Source: Anseranas semipalmata (taxonomy: Eukaryota; Chordata; Aves; Anseriformes; Anseranatidae). Taken from it: a stretch of DNA of 64,000 bases. Positions 12,656 to 23,660 of the stretch are shown piece by piece; position 1 is the stretch's first letter, and the number at the start of each line of letters is the position of its first letter. The stretch lies in contig VXAA01004301.1 in NCBI GenBank assembly GCA_013399115.1, positions 766,153-830,152 of the forward strand. The letters are read 5' to 3'. Both the position numbers and the translations under genes were made by a program. The notes under the pieces are model-generated. The model saw nothing but the letters and a program-made list of their open reading frames with translations. It had not been told where the DNA came from and made no database searches.

Positions 12656-15600
12656 GTGCGTGATCCTGAGGCAGCCGCTCAGGTTTCTGCTGCTGTTTTC
12701 CTGTAAACTCCTGGGTGTAGTAACAACTCCTTCTAGAGAGTGTTGTAAGGCATTTATTTGGTGCATAGATATTGAATATAAACAAACGCTGCCTTTCCTC
12801 CGCCTTCACCCTTCCATCAAAATAAAAACTAATATTGGTGGGGAATGCAGCTAACGGAGGGTCGAGTAAATTATCTCACAGTGACTCGATGGCATGTGTG
12901 TTTTGAGCATCAAGACTAGCCATTTGCCTTTTTTCAGGCACAGTAGTATTGCCAGAAGCACAGGAAACATCATGTTTTTGGAATATAACACTTGTCTGCT
13001 TTCTTGCTTTCCCGTTATTAGCTTTTGCTTATGTGATGAAGTCATCATGTAACTTTTGGTCCGCAGGGACTAAACACTTTCTAGTCTCTAAAAACATCTG
13101 CCAGCTAGCACAGCCAGAGTCATAGACACTTTTGAAAGCATGGGGTGGATATTCAGTGGCATATAAGAGGGAGACACAGAGGCTGGGAATAGCTGTTTCT
13201 TGGAAACTAACAGCTGAAGGCAACTTTGAAAATTGAAAAGGTTTCAAGTCAGGTTACTCTTTTGGCTAGGGAGAGATGAAAACTTCATTTATTAAAGCTG
13301 GTTCACCTAGTGAAATCCTAGCCATGGTGATTTAGTGGAATAAACTTGCAAAAGGACCTAGTTTAAAATCCATGAAAATAATTTCAGATGTATGTTTGTT
13401 CTCTTTCATTTACACTGACTTTGTGTGTGCTGGCCTGCAAAGCCTGACCAAAAAGTTGTATACAAAAAGTATTAATAGTCTGGATATCCTTTGCTTTTGT
13501 GGTTTTGATTACAGCTTAAGGCAGATTTTCCCATTCTCATAGAACTCTGTGTATAAATCATGATACAGATTTCAAATGATGACTTCAATTAAATTTAGCC
13601 ATGGCATAAATGGATTCTATTTAAAACTAAATTATGCTACTGATGTTATGGAAGGATTTAATAAAGCCTAAAAGAATCGGTACTTTCAAAGAATTTGCAT
13701 TTTGGCATCACAGGTTATAGGAGTGAAATAGTTGGCTTCTTCAGTTGTGCGTTTGCCTGTTCAACCACTAAATCAATGAGTCCTATATGGAGGGTTCCAG
13801 CCAGGCAGATTAGAGGGAAGATCATCAGAGTTATGAAGAACAACTAAAAGTTTGCCACCAGCTTAGGCAACTGGAAATATCTGTTAACTACAAGCAAAAC
13901 TTGGCACTGATCATCTGTCAAAGCCCTACACAATTTTAATTCTGTGCACTTGGCTGTCCCATGGATGACTGAGTATCTGCTGAAGAACAAAGCGTCAGTG
14001 TGTACTATGTTAGAAAATTTGCTAAAGGGCCTCTGTTTTTCCTGCAGGCATTGAATTGTAATCACCACCAAGTCCATTTTATTATCAAAGTGTTTATACA
14101 AACTGGCAGCTCTTCACCTCCAAGCTGAGCCATACTGTTTGTATTTTCCAGCTGAAGGAAAACACGAAATACAAGCAAACAACAAAGCATGAAAAATAGC
14201 TGCGCTGTGAAATGTGTGTCCACAACATGTAGGAAAAATTTGCCAGATCTGAGTATAATATGGTTGGTTTTCTCCCTGAGCTTTGAGAAAAAATATTGAC
14301 TGCCAGAGCAGTTCATATCTGGACCCAGTGTTTACTAATGCTGTGGAAGAGACGGGGAGCTTGGTGAGACAAGCTCACCAGACAGAGGCTGAAGAAAGGA
14401 TAGACCAAAGCTAGCCGATTGCAAGTGTACTGAGGCCATTTGTTCAGCCTCAGAAAGGGAAGAATGGCAGGAGAGCTTTCCTTCCGCTGCGGAGGGTCCT
14501 GCCGTAGTGTTGGGCGTGTGCCTCGGAAGAGAGGTCTGTGACCTACTGGACCTTAGGTGGGAAGGAGGCCTCAGTACTGCTGCCCCAGCACCTCTGCAGT
14601 CATAGCGTAAGTCTTGGCTGTGTGTTCAGCTCTCAAGATTTGCTGTGGAACTCTGAGGCTAGTATTTTCTAGTGTGAAAAAATAAAATTCAAAAGCTGTG
14701 ATTCTGAGATGAATGTGCCCAGATGAGCACCTTGCTGCCTAACTATGCTGCCGCTGGCACCCAACATTTAACCTCCTGCGGTGACTGTGGATCACCATGT
14801 CTGCTTCGAAGTTCTGCTGCCCTAATTACAGCACTGTTTGCAACTCCGTCCTATTCTTCACAGAAACAAAATCACTTCAAAAGTCATACAGCCCCTGAAG
14901 CTAATGCGTCCCACAGCAGTACCCTATGGGATGCCTGGGTTTGGTCTCTCCTGAGCCATCTAGTCGTACATGCAGCTGTACTGCAAGTTAGAAAGAAAGG
15001 GATACAATGTCATTTTACTGATTTTGCTGGACTAAACAGAAGGATTAAAAAATACACCCTGCTAAACAGGACTTTTTTTTTTTTAGCAACTGTATCAGTG
15101 ATTCATCTCCTATATACACAATGTTTAAAACAGATGCTATGTTTTGCAGCCACTTTGTGAAAACAATTGTGTACTTGCAAGCCAACGTAGTCCACTTTAA
15201 ATGATTTATGAACAGTGATTATCTAAAATGGGCTATTAATTACTGCATCGATTAATTTATGTGGCTTTCCAAAGATAAGTAACTCTTTCACCTCATTGAT
15301 ATATGTGAACACGAGGGATAAGCATGTGTTCAGAAAAATGAGAGTGTTTCAGAAGCTGAGTAGTTGATGTGCCACACCTCTGGTCTGACTTCTTCTGGAG
15401 GCAGGAGCCGTCAGTGACTCCTTGGAGCGAGGGGGAGCTGGGAGGCTCAGTACCACCACAGAAATTAAATATGAGCCCAAGCGATCTGCCTGTTATATAA
15501 GAAAGCCACAACAGAGCTAAGAACAGAACATGGGTCTCCTGACTGCCTGGACTGTATGTGGCATTAATCATAAAATAAATTTTCCTCTGTGTATCTCTGA

Positions 15601-16764
15601 TAATGCTTTTCAGCTGTTAGCCACACTGTCTGCTTACCCAACACTGTCCTCATACGTCTTCATGCTAGGTCACGTGCTGCTTATACTCATGCTATAAAAA
15701 GTAAATAAATAAAACCCAGGCGTTAGATCACCCAAGTTCATTACAGATCTTGGATCTGCAGAGGTGAAAGTCTCCTGCAGTATCCCAGTGTGTTAGTCAG
15801 CCTCCCCAGATGGGTTAATTTTAAAGTGATCATTTGGCACTAACCTGGAAACACACGACAGCCTTCAAAATCAAAACAATCTGTTTAGGCAGGTGGGAAA
15901 TGAAACCAGTCCTAATGGCTATAATGATTTTCTGTGAAGGCCCCAGGCCTCATTTTGTCTCTGATAGCAATATAATCTTTTATAGCGTCTGTGAAGTTTC
16001 CTAATAAATAAATGTTCCTTGTTCCTGGTGGTTGAAGATGCTGTACAGGTGCATCATGAAAGTGCATTGACAGACTGTCGGGTTTCAATTCAAGACCTCT
16101 TGTCAAGATCATTTTACAAGATATTTCAAAGGAGTATGCAAGAATTAATAATAAAAAAAAAGGCAATGTAGCTGTAGCAGGGATTTGGTAATAGATTCCC
16201 TTGCCTTGCAGTCTGGCAGTTGTTAGGGTTATAAGCTGCATCAGTTTTCCCAAATTCTTGCAGCTCCATAATTAGCAGTGCTTGCAAATGTGCCCTTAGC
16301 TTGGCAAATGGGGAGGGAATGAAGGAAGGTAAGAAGTATGAAAGACAGAGAAAGAGCACCTCCTCTGGAGTATTTTCTGTAGCTCTAGTCATTCCTCACT
16401 TATTCTCTGTCTTGGTTGTTTTTCCATAACTGGAAATGGGATGAAAATAAGGAAGAGAGGAGGGAGATGGATTCCTCACCTGCTAAAAATGCAGAAAACT
16501 TCCCTTTTCCCCTAGTAGGGTATTTTTAGAAGTTCCCATTTCTGCTTAATTATCTATGGGAAAGAGAAACAGTGCGCTGCTCTGCAGCTCACGTCTAACA
16601 TGATAGAGGTAGAAAAAATAAGGCGGCAGTGGACAGAGTTAAAATACCCATTTGATTATTGAAAAGTTAAGCTGCAGTATCAGGTAGGAAATTTTACCTG
16701 CATGCAGGGTTGTATCTTGCTGCCTTAAACCATGCCGTGGTGTAAGTCCCACCCGGATCACCAA

Positions 16765-17000
16765 CATTTAAAGTTATCCTCACAAAAATCCGCGTGAATT
16801 GTTCTTCTTCCCTGGTTTATAGATAGACACAGATATACTGATATGCGGGATTTTAAACCAAATCTGAGTGACTTCATCAAGTTTCGTCTCAGTCAGTGGC
16901 AGAGATGGGATAACGATGCTCTGGATCTGCTTGCTTTTTTCTTGCACAGCCCAACTCATCCCTCACACTCTACCCTGTACAGTTTCTGCTGTGAAGGAGA
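16765..17000 (+). repeat. ancient MIR/L2-like remnant
   Basis: The stretch resembles the conserved part of ancient amniote MIR/L2-type repeats: TTATCC, a degenerate 'ttacagat...acaga' segment, AGTGACTT, then CAGTCAGTGGCAGAGATGGG at about 16892-16911, followed by text resembling the usual 'tgactcc...' ending. It is heavily diverged and its limits are rough. A RepeatMasker hit to MIR, L2 or a CR1-L3-type family would confirm it. Confidence 0.45.
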
Positions 17001-18230
17001 TGATAGATAGTATATTTTATCCCCATGCTCTTTTTTCTAATATATTTTTATTATGGTCCCCATTTGCCACTTCCTCACAGAGCCGAAACCCGTCAGACAT
17101 GGGGTACTGAATTAGTGCCCTCCCTTTTTCAGTGATGACTGTGGCAAGGTATGTCAGTGTGTAATACAAACAGTGTGGCAGATTCTCTCTATAGGGTTTA
17201 TTTCATTGCCATGTCACACAGCTATGAATAATGTGTTCCTGCCCTTATATACTGTCCACACTTAGAATACTCAGAAATCCTAAGCTGTTTTTGTACTGAG
17301 GATTTCCATAAATATCTGATCCCATGGGGACAGAAGAATTGTAGCTGACAGCAATCATGAGCAACCCCTTAAAAAAGTCATCTTAATGGAAAGTTTAAAA
17401 GTTATGAATAATCCTGTTAAATGAAGGGAAAAAAGTGATTTATCTTAAAATATTTAGAGCAGATGCATCATTTGAGCAAGAAACCAATGATGTGCCTGAT
17501 TTAGAAATGTCATAACTTCAAAGAAACTGAGTCAGTAGTTCAGAATGAAGTGACATAGCTTCTAAAGCAAGGGAAGCAACCTTGCTTTCCCAAAAGCAAT
17601 CGGAAATACAAATTGTGTACACCTAAAAATAAATAGTGTGAAGTAAAAACATGTGAAATAACTTAGAAATATGAAGAGAGGGATATCCCTCCCCAGATTT
17701 TCATCTGTTGGCTCTGGAACACGAACATTGCTTTCTTCAGAAAGCATGCTGGCATTGCAGTAAGGACACACTTTTCCCTGCTAGACTGGCCTTGGAAGAT
17801 CCTTCACCCGAGTTAGTGCCATAAACCAGTGAGCCCATATTCTGCTCGTCGGGTGCAGTTCAAGCTTCAAGCTCACTTTTTATTGATGGCAACTTCTGTT
17901 ACCTTTTTACCAGAAATAAACATTTCTAATAATGCTACGCATCAGTTTAGACACAACACCAAAAATTATCTATCTAAAAAGCAGGCCTCCTATTTATTTT
18001 AATAACTGAGAACAGTCTTTTGCTCATGGTACTGTGAGCAGATGATAGCCAAACCTGTCAAGCCTATTGACAGCTTCTGTTGCAGTATGAGACAGAAGCC
18101 CCAAGAAGGCACAGTGTGGGCTTGTCCTGGCCCAAAAGCCTCTGCAAGAGCCAGCATGGCTTTTAGGCAGAGGTGCTCTGTGTGACCTCTGTCATTCCTG
18201 ACAGACATTAGTCTCCCCTACACAAAGCAC

Positions 18231-18461
18231 AAAGCTGCACCGGCGCAGGGTCAGGCATTAGGAACAATTTCTTTACCGTGAGGGTGGTCAAACACTGGAA
18301 CAGGCTTCCTAGAAAGGTGGTCGATGCCCCATGCCTGTCAGTGTTTAAGAGGTATTTGGATAATGCCTTCATTAATCCGCTTTAACTATTGGTTAGTCCA
18401 GGCAGATGGACTCAATGATCTTTGTAGGTCCCTTCCAAATGAACTATTCTGAATTCTGAAG
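18231..18461 (+). mobile_element. CR1 LINE, 5'-truncated 3' end
   Basis: About 230 bases match the 3' end of avian CR1 retrotransposons as I know them. The order of blocks is: GGTCAGGCATTAGGAACAAT, a TTCTTTACCGTGAGGGTGGTC-like segment, ACACTGGAACAGGCTTCCTA, AGGTGGTCGATGCCCC, GATGGACTCAATGATC, and finally TTTGTAGGTCCCTTCCAAAT followed by an ATTCT-type tail. CR1 copies are nearly always 5'-truncated, as here. There is no reverse transcriptase frame. The sequence has diverged from any consensus and is an old fossil copy in ISM1 intron 1, in the sense orientation. The subfamily is not assigned. Confidence 0.88.
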
Positions 18462-18769
18462 TTGTTTTTCACTGTTGCTGCCATTAGAAATGTGTTACTA
18501 ACGTTGAACTGGGGTCTTCTGCTCATGTCCACCCTGAACATGCAGAGTGGGCCATCTTCTTCCTTGCTGCAGCAGCCTTTGGTATAGGACAGTTATCATG
18601 TTCCCCTCGGTTTTTCTTTCTAACATTCAACAACACCAACTCAGTCTGTAATTAATGACAGTCACTGCCCCAAGCAGCTTGGTAGTAGGCCCGATCAGCC
18701 TGATGTCATTACTTCGCCATGACAATTTTCTAACTAACTCCATGTGATATTCCATCTGTCTGACACTAT

Positions 18770-18950
18770 TAAAAACTTTTTATATAGCCCGTATTATTGT
18801 AGTTTCTGAGCTCCCCACAAACATCACAGTGAGGAAGGGAAGTGCTATTATCCCCACCAAGGCACAGACAGACCATGACCTGCCAAGATCACACAGCGAG
18901 TCTTATCAAAGAATTAAATGTAGGTCTCCAAAGTCCTTGGCCAGCTCTCT
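18770..18950 (+). repeat. ancient MIR/L2-like remnant
   Basis: The blocks GTGCTATTATCCCCACCAAG, GGCACAGACAGACCATGACC, AAGATCACACAGCGAGTC and TAGGTCTCCAAAGTCC occur in the order seen in ancient MIR/L2-type repeats (tattatcccc, gaggcacagagag, aaggtcacacagc, aggtctcc). It lies about 300 bases after the CR1 copy. No coding content. Confidence 0.5.
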
Positions 18951-19104
18951 AGCTGTATGGCATGTTAATGCAGAGAATCAAGATGCTCCTGAATTTGCAA
19001 GAAAATAGCAAAAGTATGGAATTGTATGTGAGAATTTTACTATTTTTTAATAAAAATCTCACTTTATTTTTAATAAAGGCAAGATTATGTGCATGATACC
19101 CCAG

Positions 19105-19125
19105 AAAAAAAAAAAAAAAAAAAAA
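19105..19125 (+). repeat. A21 homopolymer
   Basis: Twenty-one consecutive A. No retrocopy body is visible upstream, so this is not clearly a retroposed tail. Confidence 0.9.
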
Positions 19126-20211
19126 GGAGTTAAAAATACCACTTTCTTGGTTCCTGTCTGAAGTAATTTAATAACAGTGTAATTACTCCTCGTTGTTGGT
19201 CAGGCATAACTGAGAAGCCCTTTAATCCTCATGCTCCAAGAAGTTTGAAGTTAAATTCAGTTTGATAAGTGTTAAGTTAAAGCACAAGCATATGGGTAAG
19301 GAACCTAAAGTTAGCTAAGTGGCCCTCAGTTTTGTTTCCCAGAGCTCACTGCCATGGGATTGACTTTCTACTTTACATTAAATAAGGTGTGTGTTAATGG
19401 ATGGCCCACCAAAGGCATCCAAAAGTCTTGGCTGGTCTGCAGCAAAGAGCAGCATTCCTGTTTTAGCCTTCAAACAATACAGTTAGGAGCACAAAGATAT
19501 TTGCCACTGCATGCGTACACTAATTTGGAATGAACTTTGTACATCTGTGCTGTAGATAGATGTGTAATAGCTTTTTGGTACTTCCAGAGCATAACCATTC
19601 TGATCATGAAAATACCAAGAACACGTTAATACTACTAAATCTGATTTTGTTCTTCTTTACAAATGCAATGCAGTGAGAAGGGGAGAGGAGAGTTGCCTTA
19701 GTTTTTGCTTGAGATTTTACTTAGTCCCAGGTTAAGTCTTAAACCTTGGTTTATTTAACTCCCTCAATATTTTCCTGTAATGTGCACAGATTATATTGTA
19801 AAATCTCTTCAAAGGTCAATTTAGAACATTCTGAGCAAATAAACACAAAATAAAAGAAAAGGCATTGGAACTGTTGTCTATCTGAGACCTTAACAAAAGG
19901 TATGCTAGCTTAATTTGAGCCAGGGGAGCTAGATGGAGATTGTGTTTAACCAGATATGCTGGCAAAAATATGCTTCAGAAGAGCCAGAACCACATGTGGC
20001 CATTCCACTTTAATTGTGCTTGTTCTAAAAGATAGGTCTTTAACATTTACCCTATCCATGCTTGCTGTATCTTTATGAACTGAAAATAAAAGCTCCCCAG
20101 GCAGTCATCCTAAGACCTCAAATCTAAAATTTTTCAGCTGAGTCAAAAGCAAAACCTGTGTTGAATCTGCCCCATGCATTTTTTGTAGCCATAAGAAGAT
20201 TTAACGTCTGC

Positions 20212-20234
20212 TTTTTTTTTTTTTTTTTTTTTTT
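20212..20234 (+). repeat. T23 homopolymer
   Basis: Twenty-three consecutive T in intron 1, about 0.9 kb before exon 2. No SINE or retrocopy is recognised on the complementary strand next to it. Confidence 0.9.
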
Positions 20235-21112
20235 CCCTGAGTCCCCAGGCCAGTCCTAACCCACAGAGAGAGTGTTTTGATACTAAATGTATCTCCTCGG
20301 TGAGGTCAAAGGCAGTGGCAGCCGTGCTACTGGTTCGAAGGCAGCCTGCTGTAATAAACTACAAAACCCAAAAGTACGCTCAGCAATAACAAAAGCATTA
20401 ACCGCTGACCCACAACTTGGTGAAATTCAATCCCAGCATTAGGCAAACATGAAAATGAGATCCCAGAGGAAGGAAGGTTCAGATGTTCAAGACCAGAGAA
20501 ATTGGGTGAGGAAGACAGACAACTAGATGGAAGTTGTTGCAAACTGAGGACAGAGAGAGGTTGCCAGTTCAACACAGTAGGATCTTTTAGTATCATAAAT
20601 TTCAACAAGAACTTAGCAGTCAGTGGTTTTGCTCCACTTTGGAACAAAGCAAACTGAAATGCTTTGTAGCAAAGATATCCTTCCACCATTTTAGGGACAT
20701 GTTTAATCTGATATAATTTAATTTCACAGGGATTGCTTCAGATCTTCATGTTTCCAGATTTGCTTTAAATTAGATGCTTGTGTCAGTGCGTAGGTGTCAC
20801 TGGAAAGATGGAATGTTACAGGAACCTGAAAGCGATAAGCACGCAAGTCTGACTGAGTTTTATCTTCTGTCAGATGGTTACAGATTTGCACCAGTGTAAC
20901 TGAGTATAATTCAGTGAGAATTGGGTGCCAGATTCATGACACCCTCGAAAATACATCATAATTCTTGTGTGTTTAAGAAACTAGCTGTGGGTCTGGATGC
21001 TGTAAGGATTTCTGTCTGCACTCTGCAGCCATCATTAGCAGGAAGCTGGAGATGGGGGTACTGGCAGGACTGCGCCTCGGTTGTTGTTACAGTGCGTTGC
21101 TTTTTTTCCCAG

Positions 21113-21349
21113 AACACACTTACTGCAGATGACCATTCTCCTGAAGACAGCTTTACCCTGAACCCTGAGGACAGAAGAGAATACCCTGATCTTCAGGCTG
21201 CCCACCGTCCATTCCCTAAGCAGCGATTCAGGCAGGAAAACGGGCATACGTCCTTACAAAGAGATGGACCCAGATCTTTCCTCCTGGATCTCCCAAACTT
21301 CCCTGACCTGTCAAAAGCAGATATCAATGGGCAGAATCCCAACATTCAG
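21113..21349 (+). CDS. ISM1: ISM1 coding exon 2 (N-terminal linker)
   Basis: This 237-base exon encodes 79 residues, phase 0 at both ends. The acceptor is a T-rich tract ending in CAG at 21110-21112, and the donor GT is at 21350. The sequence begins [14 protein letters not shown] and ends with the conserved block [20 protein letters not shown] followed by NPNIQ, which is nearly unchanged from mammalian isthmin 1. The first half is polar and variable, with a basic stretch ([14 protein letters not shown]). It carries no recognised domain and is probably a flexible linker after the signal peptide. The open frame continues upstream to 20921, but that part has no family similarity and lies beyond the acceptor, so it is intron. 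A second AG at 21127-21128 is a possible alternative acceptor but would remove family-like residues. Confidence 0.95.
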
Positions 21350-23519
21350 GTACAAATTTATGTTAACATGTGATGTCTTATGAAGCTACACAAGATCATT
21401 TTACTGAACCAAGTGAACTTTCAGCCTGGCTTCTATGTCATGCAGTCAGAATACCCTGCCTTTCTACCCAAGAATGAATGCACAGATTTCAATTTTTTTT
21501 TTTCTGAATTTCTCTTTGGATATTGTTGATTGCAGAATGTAGATATCAATACAGACCTATTTATGATACTAAAGCCATCTTTGCTTTTGCATTTTAGAAT
21601 GTATTATCTTCTTTGATATTAAATGGTATTTTAAATTCTGTTTTCAACTCTCCATGGTAAAATTTGTTTATGAACAGATTCTCTTTTAGCATGCTATTAC
21701 AAAATGCAACCATTCCCAAAGGTTATAAGAGAACAAGTCTTTAAGTTTCATCTCAAAATGTGGTCCTCTTTATGGAGCTGACTTAATTTCTGCAGCAGCT
21801 GCCTGGAGTAAAAAAAAAAAAAGTTGTCTGCAAGAAACTTTGTTATATGTTATTTCTCAAACTATTCTTGGGCTTGGAATGGCCTCTTGCAAGCCATTTG
21901 CATCTTAAAACTTCAAGGATTAGAAAGAGGAAAAAATGAGTGATTTGGTTTTAATTCAGAGCCTTAAAGCAAAATTGGCATTAATAAGCAGTCTTTTTTA
22001 ACCAAAACAATAAATTGAAATGTTGTTCTGCCTAAGATGTGCTTATAAAAACAATACGCTAATAGAACTAGCTTTCTGGTTAAATAAATTCCTGGCTTCT
22101 TATAGTCCCCCAACCCACAAAATTACCATCCTTTTGATATGTCTGAGAAGTACATACATAAAGATATAATAGATCTATTCGTGAGAGAACAAGCTGTCTC
22201 AAAGTCAACGCTCCATTACTTCATAGATGGCTTGCAACATTAAGAAGTCTAACAGATTTGGATCGAGTGCGGGTCCAATACTTGACAGGCCAAGGTAGTA
22301 AACATGTTCAACATGTGGTGCCTGTACACATCCCGCACACTAGGAGAAGCCTTCCAGAAAGCCTTAGGAAGGGAAGGTAGGGAAGCCATAGGGGCCCCAG
22401 CTTGTGGCAGGAGGTGAATAGTGTAACATTGCTGTTTGAACAGTATGTAAACCACAGAGGAGTACAGGAGGAAACAAAAACCTTCTCTGATTCGTGACAG
22501 CATTTAATGTTTAGACCTATGGAATAGATAAATGAGTGGAAGATGGAAACATTTCCCTGGCTTGTCTTTACAGTAACTGCTTCTGCTATGACCTCTTTTT
22601 CCACCACCTGATGCTGGAAATTTGTCAGCCAACTAAGTCAGCAGTTTTGCTGGACTCTGAGAACTGGAAAGCCTAGTCCTGTAAACTGGAAAACATTGGG
22701 CAACATGAATAACAGAGCTCTTACGCACAAGGATCGCCTCTTTCAGAAATAGGCTCCCTATGTTCTGCATTATATTTAGTCTGCTTACTCAGGTGCATAA
22801 ATAGGGATATACAGCGCTTCCTTTAGTTCCTGGTTGACAGTCCTGCAGCAGTTCAGGTGTTACAGAGATAAAACTCCCATTGATTCATTAAAAAGTCAAT
22901 GAAAGTTTATTTCTTTGCTTGAAGGTTGTAAAAGGTGGTCTGCTCTTTTGGGGAAAAAATAAGATTTACAGTGAATTCTTGCTTATTTACCAATACCTTA
23001 CTTATCTGAATGGAAATAATGACACTTGTTGACTTGCAAATTTCTCACCAGCTGTTTGGCAAGTGAAAGCAGAATCAATACTCATTTTTCTTTTTCACAA
23101 TGGCTTTGGGCTCTGTAAGTTACAGTTCTGAGGGGGTTAATTTAAAAGTCCTCATAGGACAGTAAGACACAGGACATGATTTCACAATCATGAACAAAAA
23201 GCCTGTGGAGTTTTAACCTATTATGTACATCATAATATACAGCATTTTGAATGAGCACTGCTGACTAAGCAAGAGGATACAAACTTGGTTTCTGCCACAG
23301 CTAACATGGCTTGACATCCCAGGTGGCTTTGCATCCAGCCCTCCACATGCTACGTGGAGTCTAGAGACAATTTTTATGGCTTCTTCTTGGGAAGAGGGGC
23401 ACTACCTGCTCCAGAGGGCAGCCATAACCTACAAAGTGTCAGCTCACTGCCAGACCAGGCTCCTGTTTGCATTTAGAAGAGGACAGGAACATGTGAGTGG
23501 ACATAAGGAACAGTAAGTG

Positions 23520-23660
23520 GAAAAAGTGTTAGAGGCAGCTGGTGAAACAGCAGCAGTGGGCTAGCTGTGAGACATCGAGCCAGCCTCTTGCCTCTTTATG
23601 ATAGAGAAGTCAGGATAAAGCTGACCCTGGTATTGCACAGCACAGCAGCGCTGTGAACTC
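23520..23660 (+). repeat. possible MIR-like remnant
   Basis: The stretch GCAGTGGGCTAGCTGTGAGA, followed by a degraded 'catcgagccagcctcttgcctc' segment, resembles the first half of MIR (ctagctgtgtgaccttgagcaagtcacttgacctc). The match is short and degenerate and could be chance. Confidence 0.22.

Larger units (their letters stand above)
1..21112 (+). other. ISM1: ISM1 intron 1 (3' portion)
   Basis: No coding exon of a known family is visible here. The stretch should be the downstream part of the first ISM1 intron because exon 2 begins at 21113 and no signal-peptide exon precedes it. It holds simple repeats (AT-rich near 955-1000, C13/T11 at 6155-6178, ATTTT at 6561-6635, A21 at 19105-19125, T23 at 20212-20234), a CR1 3' fragment at about 18231-18461, MIR/L2-like remnants at about 16765-17000 and 18770-18950, and one exon-like segment at 12447-12655. 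The remaining open frames are short and unlike any family I know. Confidence 0.8.

Noticed and set aside
20921..21112. Upstream in-frame extension of ISM1 exon 2 with its own ATG
   Set aside because: The extension has no isthmin similarity, and a clear polypyrimidine-AG acceptor separates it from the conserved coding part.
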